Assembly: GCA_964509425.1 (NCBI GenBank)
Contig: CAZDWZ010000011.1
Span: 62,001 to 126,000 of the forward strand
Reading direction: 5' to 3'
Origin: CAZDWZ01 sp964509425
Lineage (GTDB): Bacteria > Bdellovibrionota_C > UBA2361 > SZUA-149 > CAZDWZ01
DNA: 64,000 bases
The translations under genes were made by a program, and so were the position numbers. The notes under the pieces were generated by a model. The model ran no database searches. It worked only from the letters and a program-made list of their open reading frames with translations, and was not told the origin of the DNA. This document shows, piece by piece, positions 8,982 through 17,245 of the stretch (its first letter is position 1; every line of letters starts with the position of its first letter).

Positions 8982-9839
8982 TTACAAATTGTTTGAGGCA
9001 GATTGCTTTGCCAACCAGATTTTCCAACCTTGGATTACCGCGAAACGTTTGCGAGCTGAACCTCCGTTTCCGATGTTCCCAAACGACACTTTCGTGATTT
9101 TTTCGAGAATTATCGCAAGAGCATCGACCACCAATTTGGGGCTCATCACGATCTGATACTTCGCGTCTTGGCTGATATTCAGGCGCTTAACGGGGAGCTC
9201 TGTGAAGTTTTCCAATCGAAGAACGATAGCTGGCGCGATATCCGGTCCGGCCGCGATCAACCTGCTGTAAGCTGAAGTCGCTCGGTCTCGTCGTTGAAAA
9301 TCGGCGATTGCTTCGTCGACCTCAGCAGAAAAATTGGGCTTCATCTGCTTTGGATTGAACGACGCTAGGATCTTCTCCTGCGAACGCAGCTCTTCAATTA
9401 GGTTGCTCTCAGTTTGAGGGTTAAAAGGACGGGCCGCGCATTCGGGCGGAGCACCAGTGAAATAATACCCTTCATGTCCGGGCCAGTCGTTGATCTCGAG
9501 AAAGACGATTGCTTCTGTGTTGTGCAAGGAACGTATACGACTCGGCGTAGGAGCATCGCTTCTGCCCTTTGCTTGATACATAATTTCTATGTGTTGCGGA
9601 ATCTTGTCGCCTTTCAGCACGGTAAGAACGTCGAACTCGATTGGCAAAAACTTGTGGGATCTCGTCTTCGCATCATTCTGGAATTTCTCCAGCGGAAGTT
9701 TGAGACGACCTTTCAGAATGACTTGAGATTGAGCGACGATTTGCCAAGAGCATTCATCCGCCCAAACCGACTTGCAGAGCGAATGCGCCGAGCCGATCAC
9801 GAGGAGAAACGCGAAGAAAGATTTGGCGAAAGTAATCAT
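8982..9839 (-). CDS. Hypothetical secreted protein, 285 residues
   Basis: A signal peptide is visible in the first 28 residues (MITFAKSFFAFLLVIGSAHS, then up to VWA). The mature part holds a beta-rich first half (residues 30-110, with FDVLTVLKGD) that resembles proteins reporting or binding at the cell surface, followed by a helical second half. Two Cys (about 30 and 132) may pair. It has no clear family. It precedes the small Cys-rich secreted protein on the same strand with a 60-base gap, so joint expression is plausible. Confidence 0.55.
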   Translation of the reverse strand: MITFAKSFFAFLLVIGSAHSLCKSVWADECSWQIVAQSQVILKGRLKLPLEKFQNDAKTRSHKFLPIEFDVLTVLKGDKIPQHIEIMYQAKGRSDAPTPSRIRSLHNTEAIVFLEINDWPGHEGYYFTGAPPECAARPFNPQTESNLIEELRSQEKILASFNPKQMKPNFSAEVDEAIADFQRRDRATSAYSRLIAAGPDIAPAIVLRLENFTELPVKRLNISQDAKYQIVMSPKLVVDALAIILEKITKVSFGNIGNGGSARKRFAVIQGWKIWLAKQSASNNL

Positions 9840-9917
9840 TGCTCGTCTTCCTACTGTGGGATTAGAACTTCAAAATGCGAATCAGAATTCGGGCCTGAAT
9901 CAATCGCGAAAGCGGAC

Positions 9918-10577
9918 ATGAAAAACTCCATATCAACGCCACCAGCTAGAAAGCTACGCAGTTTTGTGGCGATGATACCGATTGTCACGATATGGACGAC
10001 GATGTTTCTCGCCAACAGCCCTGTCCCCGTTGTCCTGCTTGGAGTTGCCTCATTTATTCCCTACATCCTTTGCATAAGAATCATTGAACCAAGGATGGAG
10101 CCTCGGCAGCACATTGAATTGCCTGAAAGACTAACTCTGCGAACGGCATTTCAAGGATACTACAGAAGTTTTGTCTACGGCCGTGTGCCTTTTGAATTGT
10201 TTGTGAGTGAGCCGTTTGAGCTTTTGGAGGGCGAACGAGAATACGGTAAGTGGCGGTCTATTGGGTTTTTCGTCCCATTCCATCCGGGGGTAACGTACTC
10301 AGATTCTGACGATCCAACCACCGCGCTCCTTCGGTGTGCCGATTTATCGTGGCGTTCGGGCTTATTGTTTTACAACAATGCTGAATTGTACGACAAAAAC
10401 ATGAAGCCGATATCGCACGAAGTCTTAAAGTCATCGATAGCCAGCGCATTGAATATTGACTTTTCGGCTTTCAAGGAGCTGACGGATCGGGTCTATGTAG
10501 TCAAACCCAACTCAATATTAACGACTCCAATCTCGGTCCGCGACCTGCTTACTGGAAACCTCCGTAAAAAGAATTAA
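9918..10577 (+). CDS. Hypothetical two-helix membrane protein
   Basis: The ATG at 9918 gives 219 residues; the frame is open further upstream, but that part overlaps the opposite gene. Two hydrophobic segments (about residues 16-33 and 36-53) form a hairpin. A 165-residue cytoplasmic or periplasmic domain with many aromatic residues follows. No family recognised. The gene runs divergently from the secreted-protein gene at 8982-9839 and ends just before the large hairpin at 10654-10747. Confidence 0.55.
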   Translation: MKNSISTPPARKLRSFVAMIPIVTIWTTMFLANSPVPVVLLGVASFIPYILCIRIIEPRMEPRQHIELPERLTLRTAFQGYYRSFVYGRVPFELFVSEPFELLEGEREYGKWRSIGFFVPFHPGVTYSDSDDPTTALLRCADLSWRSGLLFYNNAELYDKNMKPISHEVLKSSIASALNIDFSAFKELTDRVYVVKPNSILTTPISVRDLLTGNLRKKN

Positions 10578-10653
10578 ACGCTGCATCTATCGATACGCTC
10601 GTGCGTCACTAAGATCACTTGATTCGTGCCGAGCTTTGGGAATTCAACGGATA

Positions 10654-10747
10654 AATACGGCATCCTTCGGATGGATTTGACTGAACTCTCGGTCCTGAGC
10701 GGACCGGAGATCTTCTGTCGCGTGAATCCATCCTCGGATGCCGTATT
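10654..10747. terminator. Large bipartite hairpin between convergent genes
   Basis: The left arm AATACGGCATCC + GGATGGATT (10654-10677) pairs with AATCCATCC + GGATGCCGTATT (10725-10747), giving 12 and 9 bp around a small internal loop. The apical part contains a further GGTCC/GGACC stem. It ends 6 bases from the stop of the minus-strand gene (10753) and 77 bases from the stop of the plus gene, so a bidirectional terminator is likely. It lacks T tracts on both sides, and 21 paired outer bases is long for a terminator. Confidence 0.55.
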
Positions 10748-10752
10748 GTGTA

Positions 10753-11235
10753 TTAGCGGCGTGGTCCTTGGGGATTCACTGGGATTGTGGTGATTGGACC
10801 AATCGGCACGGTCGTTTGTCCGGGGACACGGCATTGGTAGTTCCCACCTCCGAGAAGCGTCGTCCGAACGCATCTCTGTGGAGACCGGCATCCAGTGCTC
10901 CGGCAATCACCACCCGCAGCGTAAGGCTGCGCGGCGGCAGCGGCGCCTACCAAGAATTCTTCACCACCCGGAGAAGCCGCATCGGCTTCCGTCTCAGGGG
11001 AAATTACGATTGGATTGGAAAGAGTGAGATCAGGATTTACGTTCTGCGTGATGATGGGTCCGGTGGTGTTCGCCTCGGCGTAGACGGTCACTCCCGCCGG
11101 GTCTTGCGCGATGAATCCGCTCCCTACGGAATAAACGGGGAAATCTTGGGCTGTGGCTGTAGCGGCGCTCAGTAAAAGCGTGGCCAAGATCATTAATGGA
11201 GCGCGATTTAATCGATTCTTACAAGGGTTCTTCAT
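10753..11235 (-). CDS. Small secreted protein with Cys cluster
   Basis: 160 residues with a signal peptide (residues 1-29, ending ATATAQ). GGAG lies 9 bases before the ATG. The mature chain starts with a bacterial-SH3-like or beta-rich region (PAGVTVYAEANTTGP). It continues with an Ala/Gly-rich linker and a CRSTGCRSPQRC cluster plus one more Cys near 135, a spacing that would suit disulfide bonds. It ends in a Pro-rich tail. No family recognised. It probably acts in the periplasm or outside the cell. Confidence 0.6.
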   Translation of the reverse strand: MKNPCKNRLNRAPLMILATLLLSAATATAQDFPVYSVGSGFIAQDPAGVTVYAEANTTGPIITQNVNPDLTLSNPIVISPETEADAASPGGEEFLVGAAAAAQPYAAGGDCRSTGCRSPQRCVRTTLLGGGNYQCRVPGQTTVPIGPITTIPVNPQGPRR

Positions 11236-11455
11236 TTATTTCTCCAGTCTGCGTGGTGTGTGGTTTCGGTTGCAAAACGTAGACAGGAGAGCGTTCGGAA
11301 GATTACGCAATTTGTAATCGTTTCTTGATAATTGGGAGTATCTCGTAATCGAAGCAATCTTGAAAAGATCCGATTCAAACAGGCGCGAACGTTTGGGAAT
11401 AAACGAGGCTCGGGGAGGGGGAAAGACCCGGCCTTCCTCCCTCGCCGAGATCGAC

Positions 11456-12541
11456 TTACGCTACTCCACTGTCGTCGTACGGTGTTGGGGTCGGCGTTGG
11501 TGTCGGTGTGATCCCAGTCGTAAACGCAAACCAGATATTGTTACATTCATTTCGCTGCTGCACGATGGCGTCTCTCAAGAACCACGAAAAAGTTGACGTC
11601 GCGGAACTACACGTGTTCTCGCACGACGCGAACTGAGCGCTTATCGCTGCGTAACTCTCCGCTGATGTTCCGCACTGCTCCGGGAGGCCCGCTGTCGGAA
11701 TTGCATTCACACAGGACTCACATTCGGCGTCTGCCGGATTCGTCGGAGGAGTGTTGATCCAATTCCACCAATAGTCATTGCACTGCGTCTTAACAGCTTC
11801 CAAAGTGATGAATGAGAAAATTCTCGACGCATCAGTTGCGGCGTTACACTGATTCTCGCAATCGGCGATCTGCGTGAGTGCCGCGCCGTAGTTCGCAGCG
11901 CCTCCGCAGTTAGACGGTATATCCATGCCCGAAATATTGATCGCGCACGCGCTGCACAATTCGTCCGCGGGATTCGGTGGAGGTGTGTTGATCCAATTCC
12001 ACCAGTGGTCGTTACACTCTGATCGCTTCGCCTCGATAACAAAGATGGAGTAGACCGCCAAAGGTGCCGTCGAAGTGATACATTGACTCTCGCAGTTTGC
12101 GAGAAGCGTCCCGGCGGATGCATAGCCCGCTGAAGAAGTGCAGTTCGTTGCGGCGTCGAAATTTGAAACCTCGGTAGTACAGACATCGCAGGCTTCATTT
12201 GCCGGATTCGGCGGAGGAGTGTTGATCCAAGTCCACCAGTGATTGTCGCATTCTTGCCGCTTGCTTGCGAGCAGTATGACGTTGAGGAAGGCGTTTGGAT
12301 CGGTAGCGTTACCGCACTGATCGCTACATGCTGATATCCGCGCGCCGGTGGACGCATACGCATCGGCGGGAGCACAGTGCTGAGTCACGTCCAAGCTCCA
12401 GATTTCGCTGGTGCAGGTCTCGCATTCAGCATCAGCCGGATTCGGAGGCAGGTCGGAATCCGTCAAAGCGAGGACATCTCCCGCTCCGAAGAGAATCGCG
12501 AACAGTGTCAACATTTGGTACAGAACTTTTCGAGAATCCAT
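11456..12541 (-). CDS. Secreted protein of four 78-residue Cys/Trp repeats
   Basis: 361 residues starting at an ATG preceded by AAGGAG. A signal peptide covers about residues 1-25. Four tandem units begin at residues 34, 112, 190 and 268, exactly 78 apart. The first three units each carry six Cys at the same spacing (C-x2-C-x12-C-x15-C-x3-C-x21-C). The fourth is the same except that its last gap is one residue longer. The first three end in a Trp-rich motif (WWNWINTPP type), while in the fourth this is reduced to a single Trp. The chain ends in PTPTPTPTP and an acidic tip. Even Cys number and export suggest three disulfides per unit. I know no named domain with this pattern; a surface or matrix-binding role is a guess. 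Confidence 0.75.
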   Translation of the reverse strand: MDSRKVLYQMLTLFAILFGAGDVLALTDSDLPPNPADAECETCTSEIWSLDVTQHCAPADAYASTGARISACSDQCGNATDPNAFLNVILLASKRQECDNHWWTWINTPPPNPANEACDVCTTEVSNFDAATNCTSSAGYASAGTLLANCESQCITSTAPLAVYSIFVIEAKRSECNDHWWNWINTPPPNPADELCSACAINISGMDIPSNCGGAANYGAALTQIADCENQCNAATDASRIFSFITLEAVKTQCNDYWWNWINTPPTNPADAECESCVNAIPTAGLPEQCGTSAESYAAISAQFASCENTCSSATSTFSWFLRDAIVQQRNECNNIWFAFTTGITPTPTPTPTPYDDSGVA

Positions 12542-13353
12542 CGGACAACTCCTTCCCTCTAGGTGTTACAATTCGTTCTCTTTCGAAAACTCGACGCTCG
12601 GCTCGAAAGGATTGCTCGTCCCTCTCTTGGTTCCATCAACCGATTCGCCAGTTCACAGAGTTGGAGCCTCTTTTGATTCTCGTTCAGCAAAGCGCGAGAG
12701 GACGCGTCAAAGACGCGTAGATCCATCGTCACGACGAATGCGCGTGATCGGAGAGATTCCAACTATGAAAAAGAGAACAGCCAAAGCGCAGTTAGTCATC
12801 TCGCGGAGAGTTCGCCCGGATGCTTTTGTTCGCTTGCGCCGTTCAGACCCAGCGATCCGGAAACAGGCGCAGGAACCGACGCGCGGTCAAACCGCCGCCG
12901 CGCAAACTTGCAGAACGAAACGAAATGATTTTTGCTTTTCGGCGTTATGAAGTTCTCGCTCAGGCAAGGCCGGAGACACCCATTTTTGTGACGAATTTGT
13001 AAGTTTCCCCCGAAGCGGCGTTCCGCCTGCTTGCGTAACGGCCTGCATTTCTTTGCTTTCCGCGTGGACTCTTTCATCGAAGATCAACTGCTCCACGGCA
13101 GGCGCACGCCTGCCCGAAGCGTCCGCATAACATCCTCAGGCTGTCGATAAATCAACGTAAAAATTCCACTCGCTTTTTGAGCGCTCTCGTTCGTCTGTGC
13201 CAACGAGAGAGCTGAGACAAGGGAGGCGATAGTTTTATTTTGTGGACACATTCGAGATTGTCTCCGCGTCTCCGCGCGCGCGATTTGGAATGTGCCCACA
13301 AAAATCAGCCGGGGAAGCAGGTGGTCGGTCGTACCGCCCTTATCCCGTAGAAT
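12542..13353. other. Long gene-poor stretch
   Basis: About 800 bases without a convincing gene. It contains a perfect hairpin ACGCGTC/GACGCGT at 12702-12718 and a possible 61-residue basic peptide from the ATG at 12765 to 12950, weakly supported by GGAG about 11 bases upstream. Minus-strand frames at 12796-13077 and 13084-13299 look like chance. I would leave it unannotated. Confidence 0.4.
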
Positions 13354-13623
13354 ATGAGTGCGATTAACTTCGTGCTCGAAAGGTTAGTTCCGATGGTCGA
13401 ACCAGGAAGAATCTTCACCTTGAGCTCCGCCGGTCCTTTGCCGGAATGGCTTTGGACAACTCGCGAGGCGACTTTTTACTTGCGAGAATGCGGCGTGCCT
13501 AACGGTGAACTCCTTCGTTTGGTGCAAAAGGTCCCGGTAGAGAAACGAATGGAAATTTGCCGAACGAGTTGTAGTCGACAAGTAGCAGCAATCAAAATCG
13601 CTGAGTTGGCTTTGGATTCTTAA
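13354..13623 (+). CDS. Possible small hypothetical protein
   Basis: An 89-residue frame starting MSAINFVLERLVPMVEPG, hydrophilic with predicted helices and three Cys near the end (MEICRTSCSR). No good Shine-Dalgarno is seen and no family comes to mind. Amino-acid composition is sensible for a soluble protein, which is the only reason to keep it. Confidence 0.35.
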   Translation: MSAINFVLERLVPMVEPGRIFTLSSAGPLPEWLWTTREATFYLRECGVPNGELLRLVQKVPVEKRMEICRTSCSRQVAAIKIAELALDS

Positions 13624-13666
13624 CAACAATTGGAGTTAGGGTTTCGCCCTCCCTTATCTCCGACTT

Positions 13667-14431
13667 TTACCTTTGTACTTGTGAGCTCCCCGACGGCATG
13701 AGGGTCGAGTCACTGGGTGTCTGAGGACTGCCTCGCGCTTCACTTCGATATGCTTGGATGTCTCTTAGAATCTGCTTCTCGAGTGACGCCAGTTTTGATC
13801 CACTATTCCAGAATCTTCCCCCCGCGGCAGCTGCGAATTCTTGGAGGCACCCTCCTTCTCCATCGTAATCCACTGCGATTGTCGAGATGGTGATACCCAT
13901 GGATTTTAGTTTATTCAGGTCCTCAATCATGTCGCTGATGCACTCGTCCGTGGCTCCATCGCTCAGAAGAATAAAGTGCTTGCGAGTTGCCGGACAGTTT
14001 TCGAGCTGCGTCTTCGCGAACGACAACGCGGCGGTAAGATTAGATCTTGGCGAACTTACGATATTCTCAAAACTCTCTGCTGCTCGTTCCCTGACTTCTT
14101 TTACGTATGCAGGCGGAAGGAGGAGTGACGCCTGTTCCGCGAAGCGTATCGCGGCAACGTAGAACTCATCATCCAACTGCCGGATTACATTGGGAACAGC
14201 CTTTCTCATCCGATCAAAGTTATCCAGCCGGTTAACGCTATTTGACGTATCGAGGATGAAGACTAACGCCGGAGTGTTCGCACCGCACTTTGCCGCAGGA
14301 GGCGGAGCAGAGTTAGAATCTGCAGAAGATTCGGCGGCGATGCTCAGTGCTAGGGAAAGGGGCAGCAGCACCTTATGCCACCCGGGTAGTTTGAGATAGG
14401 CTAGCACTTTGCGATCTTGGTCAACCCTCAC
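13667..14431 (-). CDS. Exported von Willebrand A domain protein
   Basis: The start is uncertain. The frame is open to 14659, but that overlaps the divergent gene, so a GTG at 14431 or slightly later is likely. A signal-like segment (VLLPLSLALSIAA) is followed by a VWA domain. It carries the MIDAS DTSNS, the second-strand equivalent FILLSDGATD and a conserved Thr in between. VWA proteins bind ligands through a divalent metal. About 30 Ser/Pro-rich residues form the C-terminus. No partner genes lie next to it; the divergent neighbour is a one-helix membrane protein. Confidence 0.65.
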   Translation of the reverse strand: MRVDQDRKVLAYLKLPGWHKVLLPLSLALSIAAESSADSNSAPPPAAKCGANTPALVFILDTSNSVNRLDNFDRMRKAVPNVIRQLDDEFYVAAIRFAEQASLLLPPAYVKEVRERAAESFENIVSSPRSNLTAALSFAKTQLENCPATRKHFILLSDGATDECISDMIEDLNKLKSMGITISTIAVDYDGEGGCLQEFAAAAGGRFWNSGSKLASLEKQILRDIQAYRSEARGSPQTPSDSTLMPSGSSQVQR

Positions 14432-14504
14432 TTGAATGCACGCGAGTAACGAAAAGCAGGTAACCTTTCGCCTGCATCCGGCCCGGAGTAACTTGAGGTT
14501 TCGT

Positions 14505-14915
14505 ATGAAGAAAGCTCTCATGATTGTTGTGACCGTGGTCATCCTACTTGGATTATTCGGATGGGTGCTCCTGTCGTGGTTCAGCGCGGCTATCCACCTT
14601 TCGTATACGAAAGAGCGAGTCGTTGTTTTTGAGAAAGGAATTAGTTCCCTTTCTTCCATGTTCGCTCAGCACGCTTCGACAAGAACGTTAGTCCTGCAAA
14701 GTGTTCCGGTCAATGAAATTCGGCGGAAATGCTCCACAGAGAAAAGGTTCCATGAGCCAATTGCCAAGGAGGAGCTGGAACTCTCGTTCCATTTTTTCTG
14801 CTTTCAATTTGACGAGCGAGAGAACCTTGTGCAGATAGATTTCTTCTCACGAAAGGTGTGGGAGCGAGTACACGAAAAGCTAGAGGCGAACAGCGCCCTT
14901 GAACCGACGAAATAG
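14505..14915 (+). CDS. Single-pass membrane protein, hypothetical
   Basis: 136 residues with one strong N-terminal helix (residues 5-26), then a soluble domain with two Cys (about 90 and 112). The start has GAGG seven bases upstream. No family recognised. It is transcribed away from the VWA gene and shares a short upstream region with it. The soluble part probably faces the periplasm. Confidence 0.55.
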   Translation: MKKALMIVVTVVILLGLFGWVLLSWFSAAIHLSYTKERVVVFEKGISSLSSMFAQHASTRTLVLQSVPVNEIRRKCSTEKRFHEPIAKEELELSFHFFCFQFDERENLVQIDFFSRKVWERVHEKLEANSALEPTK

Positions 14916-15022
14916 CGTTTACTCTGGTGCCAGATGAATTTTTGGCCGCCTACGGGGCTTGCTTGTTGAGGGTTTTTTGCACGAATATTTCGACTGTTTC
15001 TAGCGGATGCGGTGAAGTTTAG

Positions 15023-15496
15023 ATGATCCCAGCGAAAATCATAAAAGGCGATGCGACCCATGCCGCAGAAGTAATCGACATCGTCTTTACCGCGCTTCGT
15101 TCCTTTGGGATTGAGCCCTCGCCGGAGCGCTGGGAAGCTGAGATCGTGGCGTTTGGCAACAACGCGTCGCACGTCCATGAATACGTAGCCGTGCAAGACG
15201 AGCGGGTCGTCGGCCTCGTGGTTCTCGAAGAATGTCACGAAGCGATGATCCTCCGGGATCTCTACGTCGACGATAGAACACGAGGCCAAGGTATCGGCCG
15301 CGCTCTTCTCGAACATGCCGTTTCCATCGCGCGAGCGAATGGGTTCCGGCTTTTGAAGCTCGAAACACGAGAAGCCTTCACCGCTGCGGTTCGATTGTAT
15401 GAGTCAACGGGGTGGGAGCGTGGACCGGATCTCAGAGGGCCGGACGATCCGCCTGAAGGACCAGACCGAGGTTATTTTCTCCGACTCACGGATTAG
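15023..15496 (+). CDS. GNAT-family N-acetyltransferase
   Basis: 157 residues with the GNAT fold. Motif A is visible at about residues 85-105 (LRDLYVDDRTRGQGIGRALL), which contains the acetyl-CoA pyrophosphate-binding R/Q-x-x-G-x-G/A signature. Motif B (TAAVRLYESTGWERG) lies near 120-134. It transfers an acetyl group from acetyl-CoA to an amine; the substrate cannot be read from the sequence. It is cytoplasmic, with no signal or membrane segment. Confidence 0.85.
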   Translation: MIPAKIIKGDATHAAEVIDIVFTALRSFGIEPSPERWEAEIVAFGNNASHVHEYVAVQDERVVGLVVLEECHEAMILRDLYVDDRTRGQGIGRALLEHAVSIARANGFRLLKLETREAFTAAVRLYESTGWERGPDLRGPDDPPEGPDRGYFLRLTD

Positions 15497-15547
15497 CGAC
15501 GGCCTCGGGATACATCGCGATATTCTCAAGCAATCCGCCTTCGTTTC

Positions 15548-15793
15548 TCACATTGGATTTTGAAAAAGCTGAAGAAGAAAAACGAGCAAAATTAATCCAA
15601 CCGATAACGGCACGACAGCATAGACGAAGAGAAAAAGCCCTCGCCGCATGAGCGCGGTGTGTTCTCCCCTGCGAGAAGGTCTGGCGATGTAGATGAATAT
15701 GGCGGCCGCGATGCAAAAAACGCCGAGGACTGAAATCACACAGGCAATTGACAAGAGGCCGATCACCAAAGCGTAGAGGAAAAAAAGCACCAT
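15548..15793 (-). CDS. Small two-helix membrane protein
   Basis: 81 residues, mostly hydrophobic: helix one about residues 2-36 (possibly two short helices) and helix two about 52-77. They are joined by a basic loop PSRRGEHTALMRR that should face the cytoplasm. No strong ribosome binding site. Its composition makes it a credible membrane protein, but no function can be given. It converges on the GNAT gene. Confidence 0.5.
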   Translation of the reverse strand: MVLFFLYALVIGLLSIACVISVLGVFCIAAAIFIYIARPSRRGEHTALMRRGLFLFVYAVVPLSVGLILLVFLLQLFQNPM

Positions 15794-16120
15794 CTGCAGA
15801 TTTTACAACCATTCCCGCTGCGGAGCGAGCTGCTATTTGCCGGGACCTCGACCCCCAACTCCAACGAAGCATCTTTTCGAGATGTTTTCCTCTGAATATC
15901 CCAAACGAGCTTGATCTCTTCACAAGAGACAGGCAATGCTCCGGCCCTTATTCTCCGGGGTGCGCTGTCGATCCCGGTCCGTTGCTGTTTCACATTCGAA
16001 TCGCCTTTTAAAATCGCCCGGTCTTCGATTGCGCGCGCTCGCGCCCTCGAGGATCTTGGGTCTTCAACCCTGTTTTGACCGATAAAGAAATCAATACCTT
16101 CCCCCTACGAGGAACGTGTG
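15794..16120. other. Intergenic, upstream region of the RAP-like gene
   Basis: No gene is supported. The last bases hold CGAGGAA, the ribosome binding site for the ATG at 16121. Confidence 0.45.
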
Positions 16121-17161
16121 ATGTTTCCGAACGATTCTCACGCTCGTGCACTCGCCGCGCTGCGAGCGAGCATCGACGCAAAAACCGGCCGGCTCTTGGA
16201 GCCGGGGAGTGGATCGAGAGACCTTTTCTGGTTTGGAGAGTTGACCCGCTTCAACTCCCGACGCGGAGGTGGCTTCGACGCAAACAACTTCGCCGCGACA
16301 TGCCTTGCTTGCGGGAGGGAACTCGCCGGTGGAACGGAAGTGACGATGCGAACCCTGCTCCTTCTCGGAACGGTGAAAAGCAAACACCTGCTCCGCAGCA
16401 GGGCAGTTCTCGGCATCATCTCGCGCGAGGCCCGCGCCTTCACCGGTGGGTTCACTCCCGGGGAGAGAGCAGCGCAGTCGAGAGCGTTCGCGAATCTTCG
16501 CTGCGGGGACGACCCGGTGCTCGACGACCACGTCGCGGCACTCCGTTCAGGAGCGGACTGGCTCTTCGACGATGCCGTCGCGATGTTGTGGGCACTGCTT
16601 CTCGCCGGTCGCGATATCAACAGTCTTCTCGGCGACGACATTCTGTTTGAAACCGGCCTCGGTGGCAGGGGGCAGTTTCACCGCTACCGGGACTTGTCGC
16701 ACCTTCGCCTGATGTGCGGCTTGAAAGTTCCTGAAGAGATCGAGGTCCGTGAAAAAGCAGCCCGGGCTCCGCAGCACACGCTGGCGGGGTCGCAGAGTCC
16801 GCTCGAAGAAGATGTGGTGGAAGCGCTCGCCGGGATCGGTCTTCCCTTCGAGCAGCAGGTTCCCATCGCCGGATACTCAGCCGACTTCGTGGTCCAGACG
16901 GACGCGGGGCCGGTTGTCGTCGAGGCGATGGGACTTGCCATGCATTACCTCTCCGAACTGCGCGCGCTGGCACTTCCGGAGCCGAGCGAAAGTCCGACGC
17001 CGTGCTGCATCACTGAAGAGCTGCGAGGTGAGGATGTCCTCCGCTTCAGGATCTACCGGAAGTTGGGATACCGAGTGCTTCCTCTCCGCAACAGCGACGT
17101 GCCGCGGAGACTCGACAGAAGAAAAGAAGTGATCCATGCCGGACTGCTCGCCGCGGTCTGA
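16121..17161 (+). CDS. GC-rich gene for RAP / PD-(D/E)XK-like protein
   Basis: 346 residues from the ATG at 16121, chosen over the GTG three bases earlier because GAGGA is ideally placed. The N-terminal 220 residues are helical and unrecognised. The C-terminal 120 residues look like a RAP or Vsr/DUF559-type nuclease fold. A conserved SPLEEDVVEAL helix is followed by GYSADFVV and then VVVEAMG, giving the D-x(n)-E pattern of PD-(D/E)XK enzymes. The end GYRVLPL is typical of DUF559/RAP. Nucleic acid binding or cleavage is likely. The codons are strongly GC-rich and the stop codon touches a bipartite hairpin at 17162-17218, so it belongs to the GC-rich single-gene segments. Confidence 0.65.
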   Translation: MFPNDSHARALAALRASIDAKTGRLLEPGSGSRDLFWFGELTRFNSRRGGGFDANNFAATCLACGRELAGGTEVTMRTLLLLGTVKSKHLLRSRAVLGIISREARAFTGGFTPGERAAQSRAFANLRCGDDPVLDDHVAALRSGADWLFDDAVAMLWALLLAGRDINSLLGDDILFETGLGGRGQFHRYRDLSHLRLMCGLKVPEEIEVREKAARAPQHTLAGSQSPLEEDVVEALAGIGLPFEQQVPIAGYSADFVVQTDAGPVVVEAMGLAMHYLSELRALALPEPSESPTPCCITEELRGEDVLRFRIYRKLGYRVLPLRNSDVPRRLDRRKEVIHAGLLAAV

Positions 17162-17218
17162 CTGCACCGGACCAGAGGTTTTCGCTGTGGTTTAGCGAAG
17201 ACCTTTGGTCCGGTGCAG
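17162..17218. terminator. Bipartite perfect hairpin closing the RAP-like gene
   Basis: CTGCACCGGACC (17162-17173) pairs exactly with GGTCCGGTGCAG (17207-17218). Inside, GGT + TTCGCT pairs with AGCGAA + ACC around a 7-nt loop. It begins on the base after the RAP-like gene's stop codon and lies 28 bases from the stop of the convergent gene at 17246, so it could stop transcription from both sides. There is no T tract. The same outer/inner stem layout is seen at 20157, 25165, 34227, 36715 and 39118. Confidence 0.65.
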
Positions 17219-17245
17219 CAAAATGCGCGGAGCGAGAACGTGTTT

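Noticed and set aside
12796..13299. Minus-strand frames at 12796-13077 and 13084-13299
   Set aside because: No ribosome binding site, basic or mixed composition without any family feel, and no conserved partner; probably chance in a gene-poor stretch.
17162..17218. Reading the 17162 hairpin purely as an ordinary terminator
   Set aside because: It could terminate the two convergent genes, but it has no T tract and shares its form with other GC-rich gene tails, so I kept the wider reading open.
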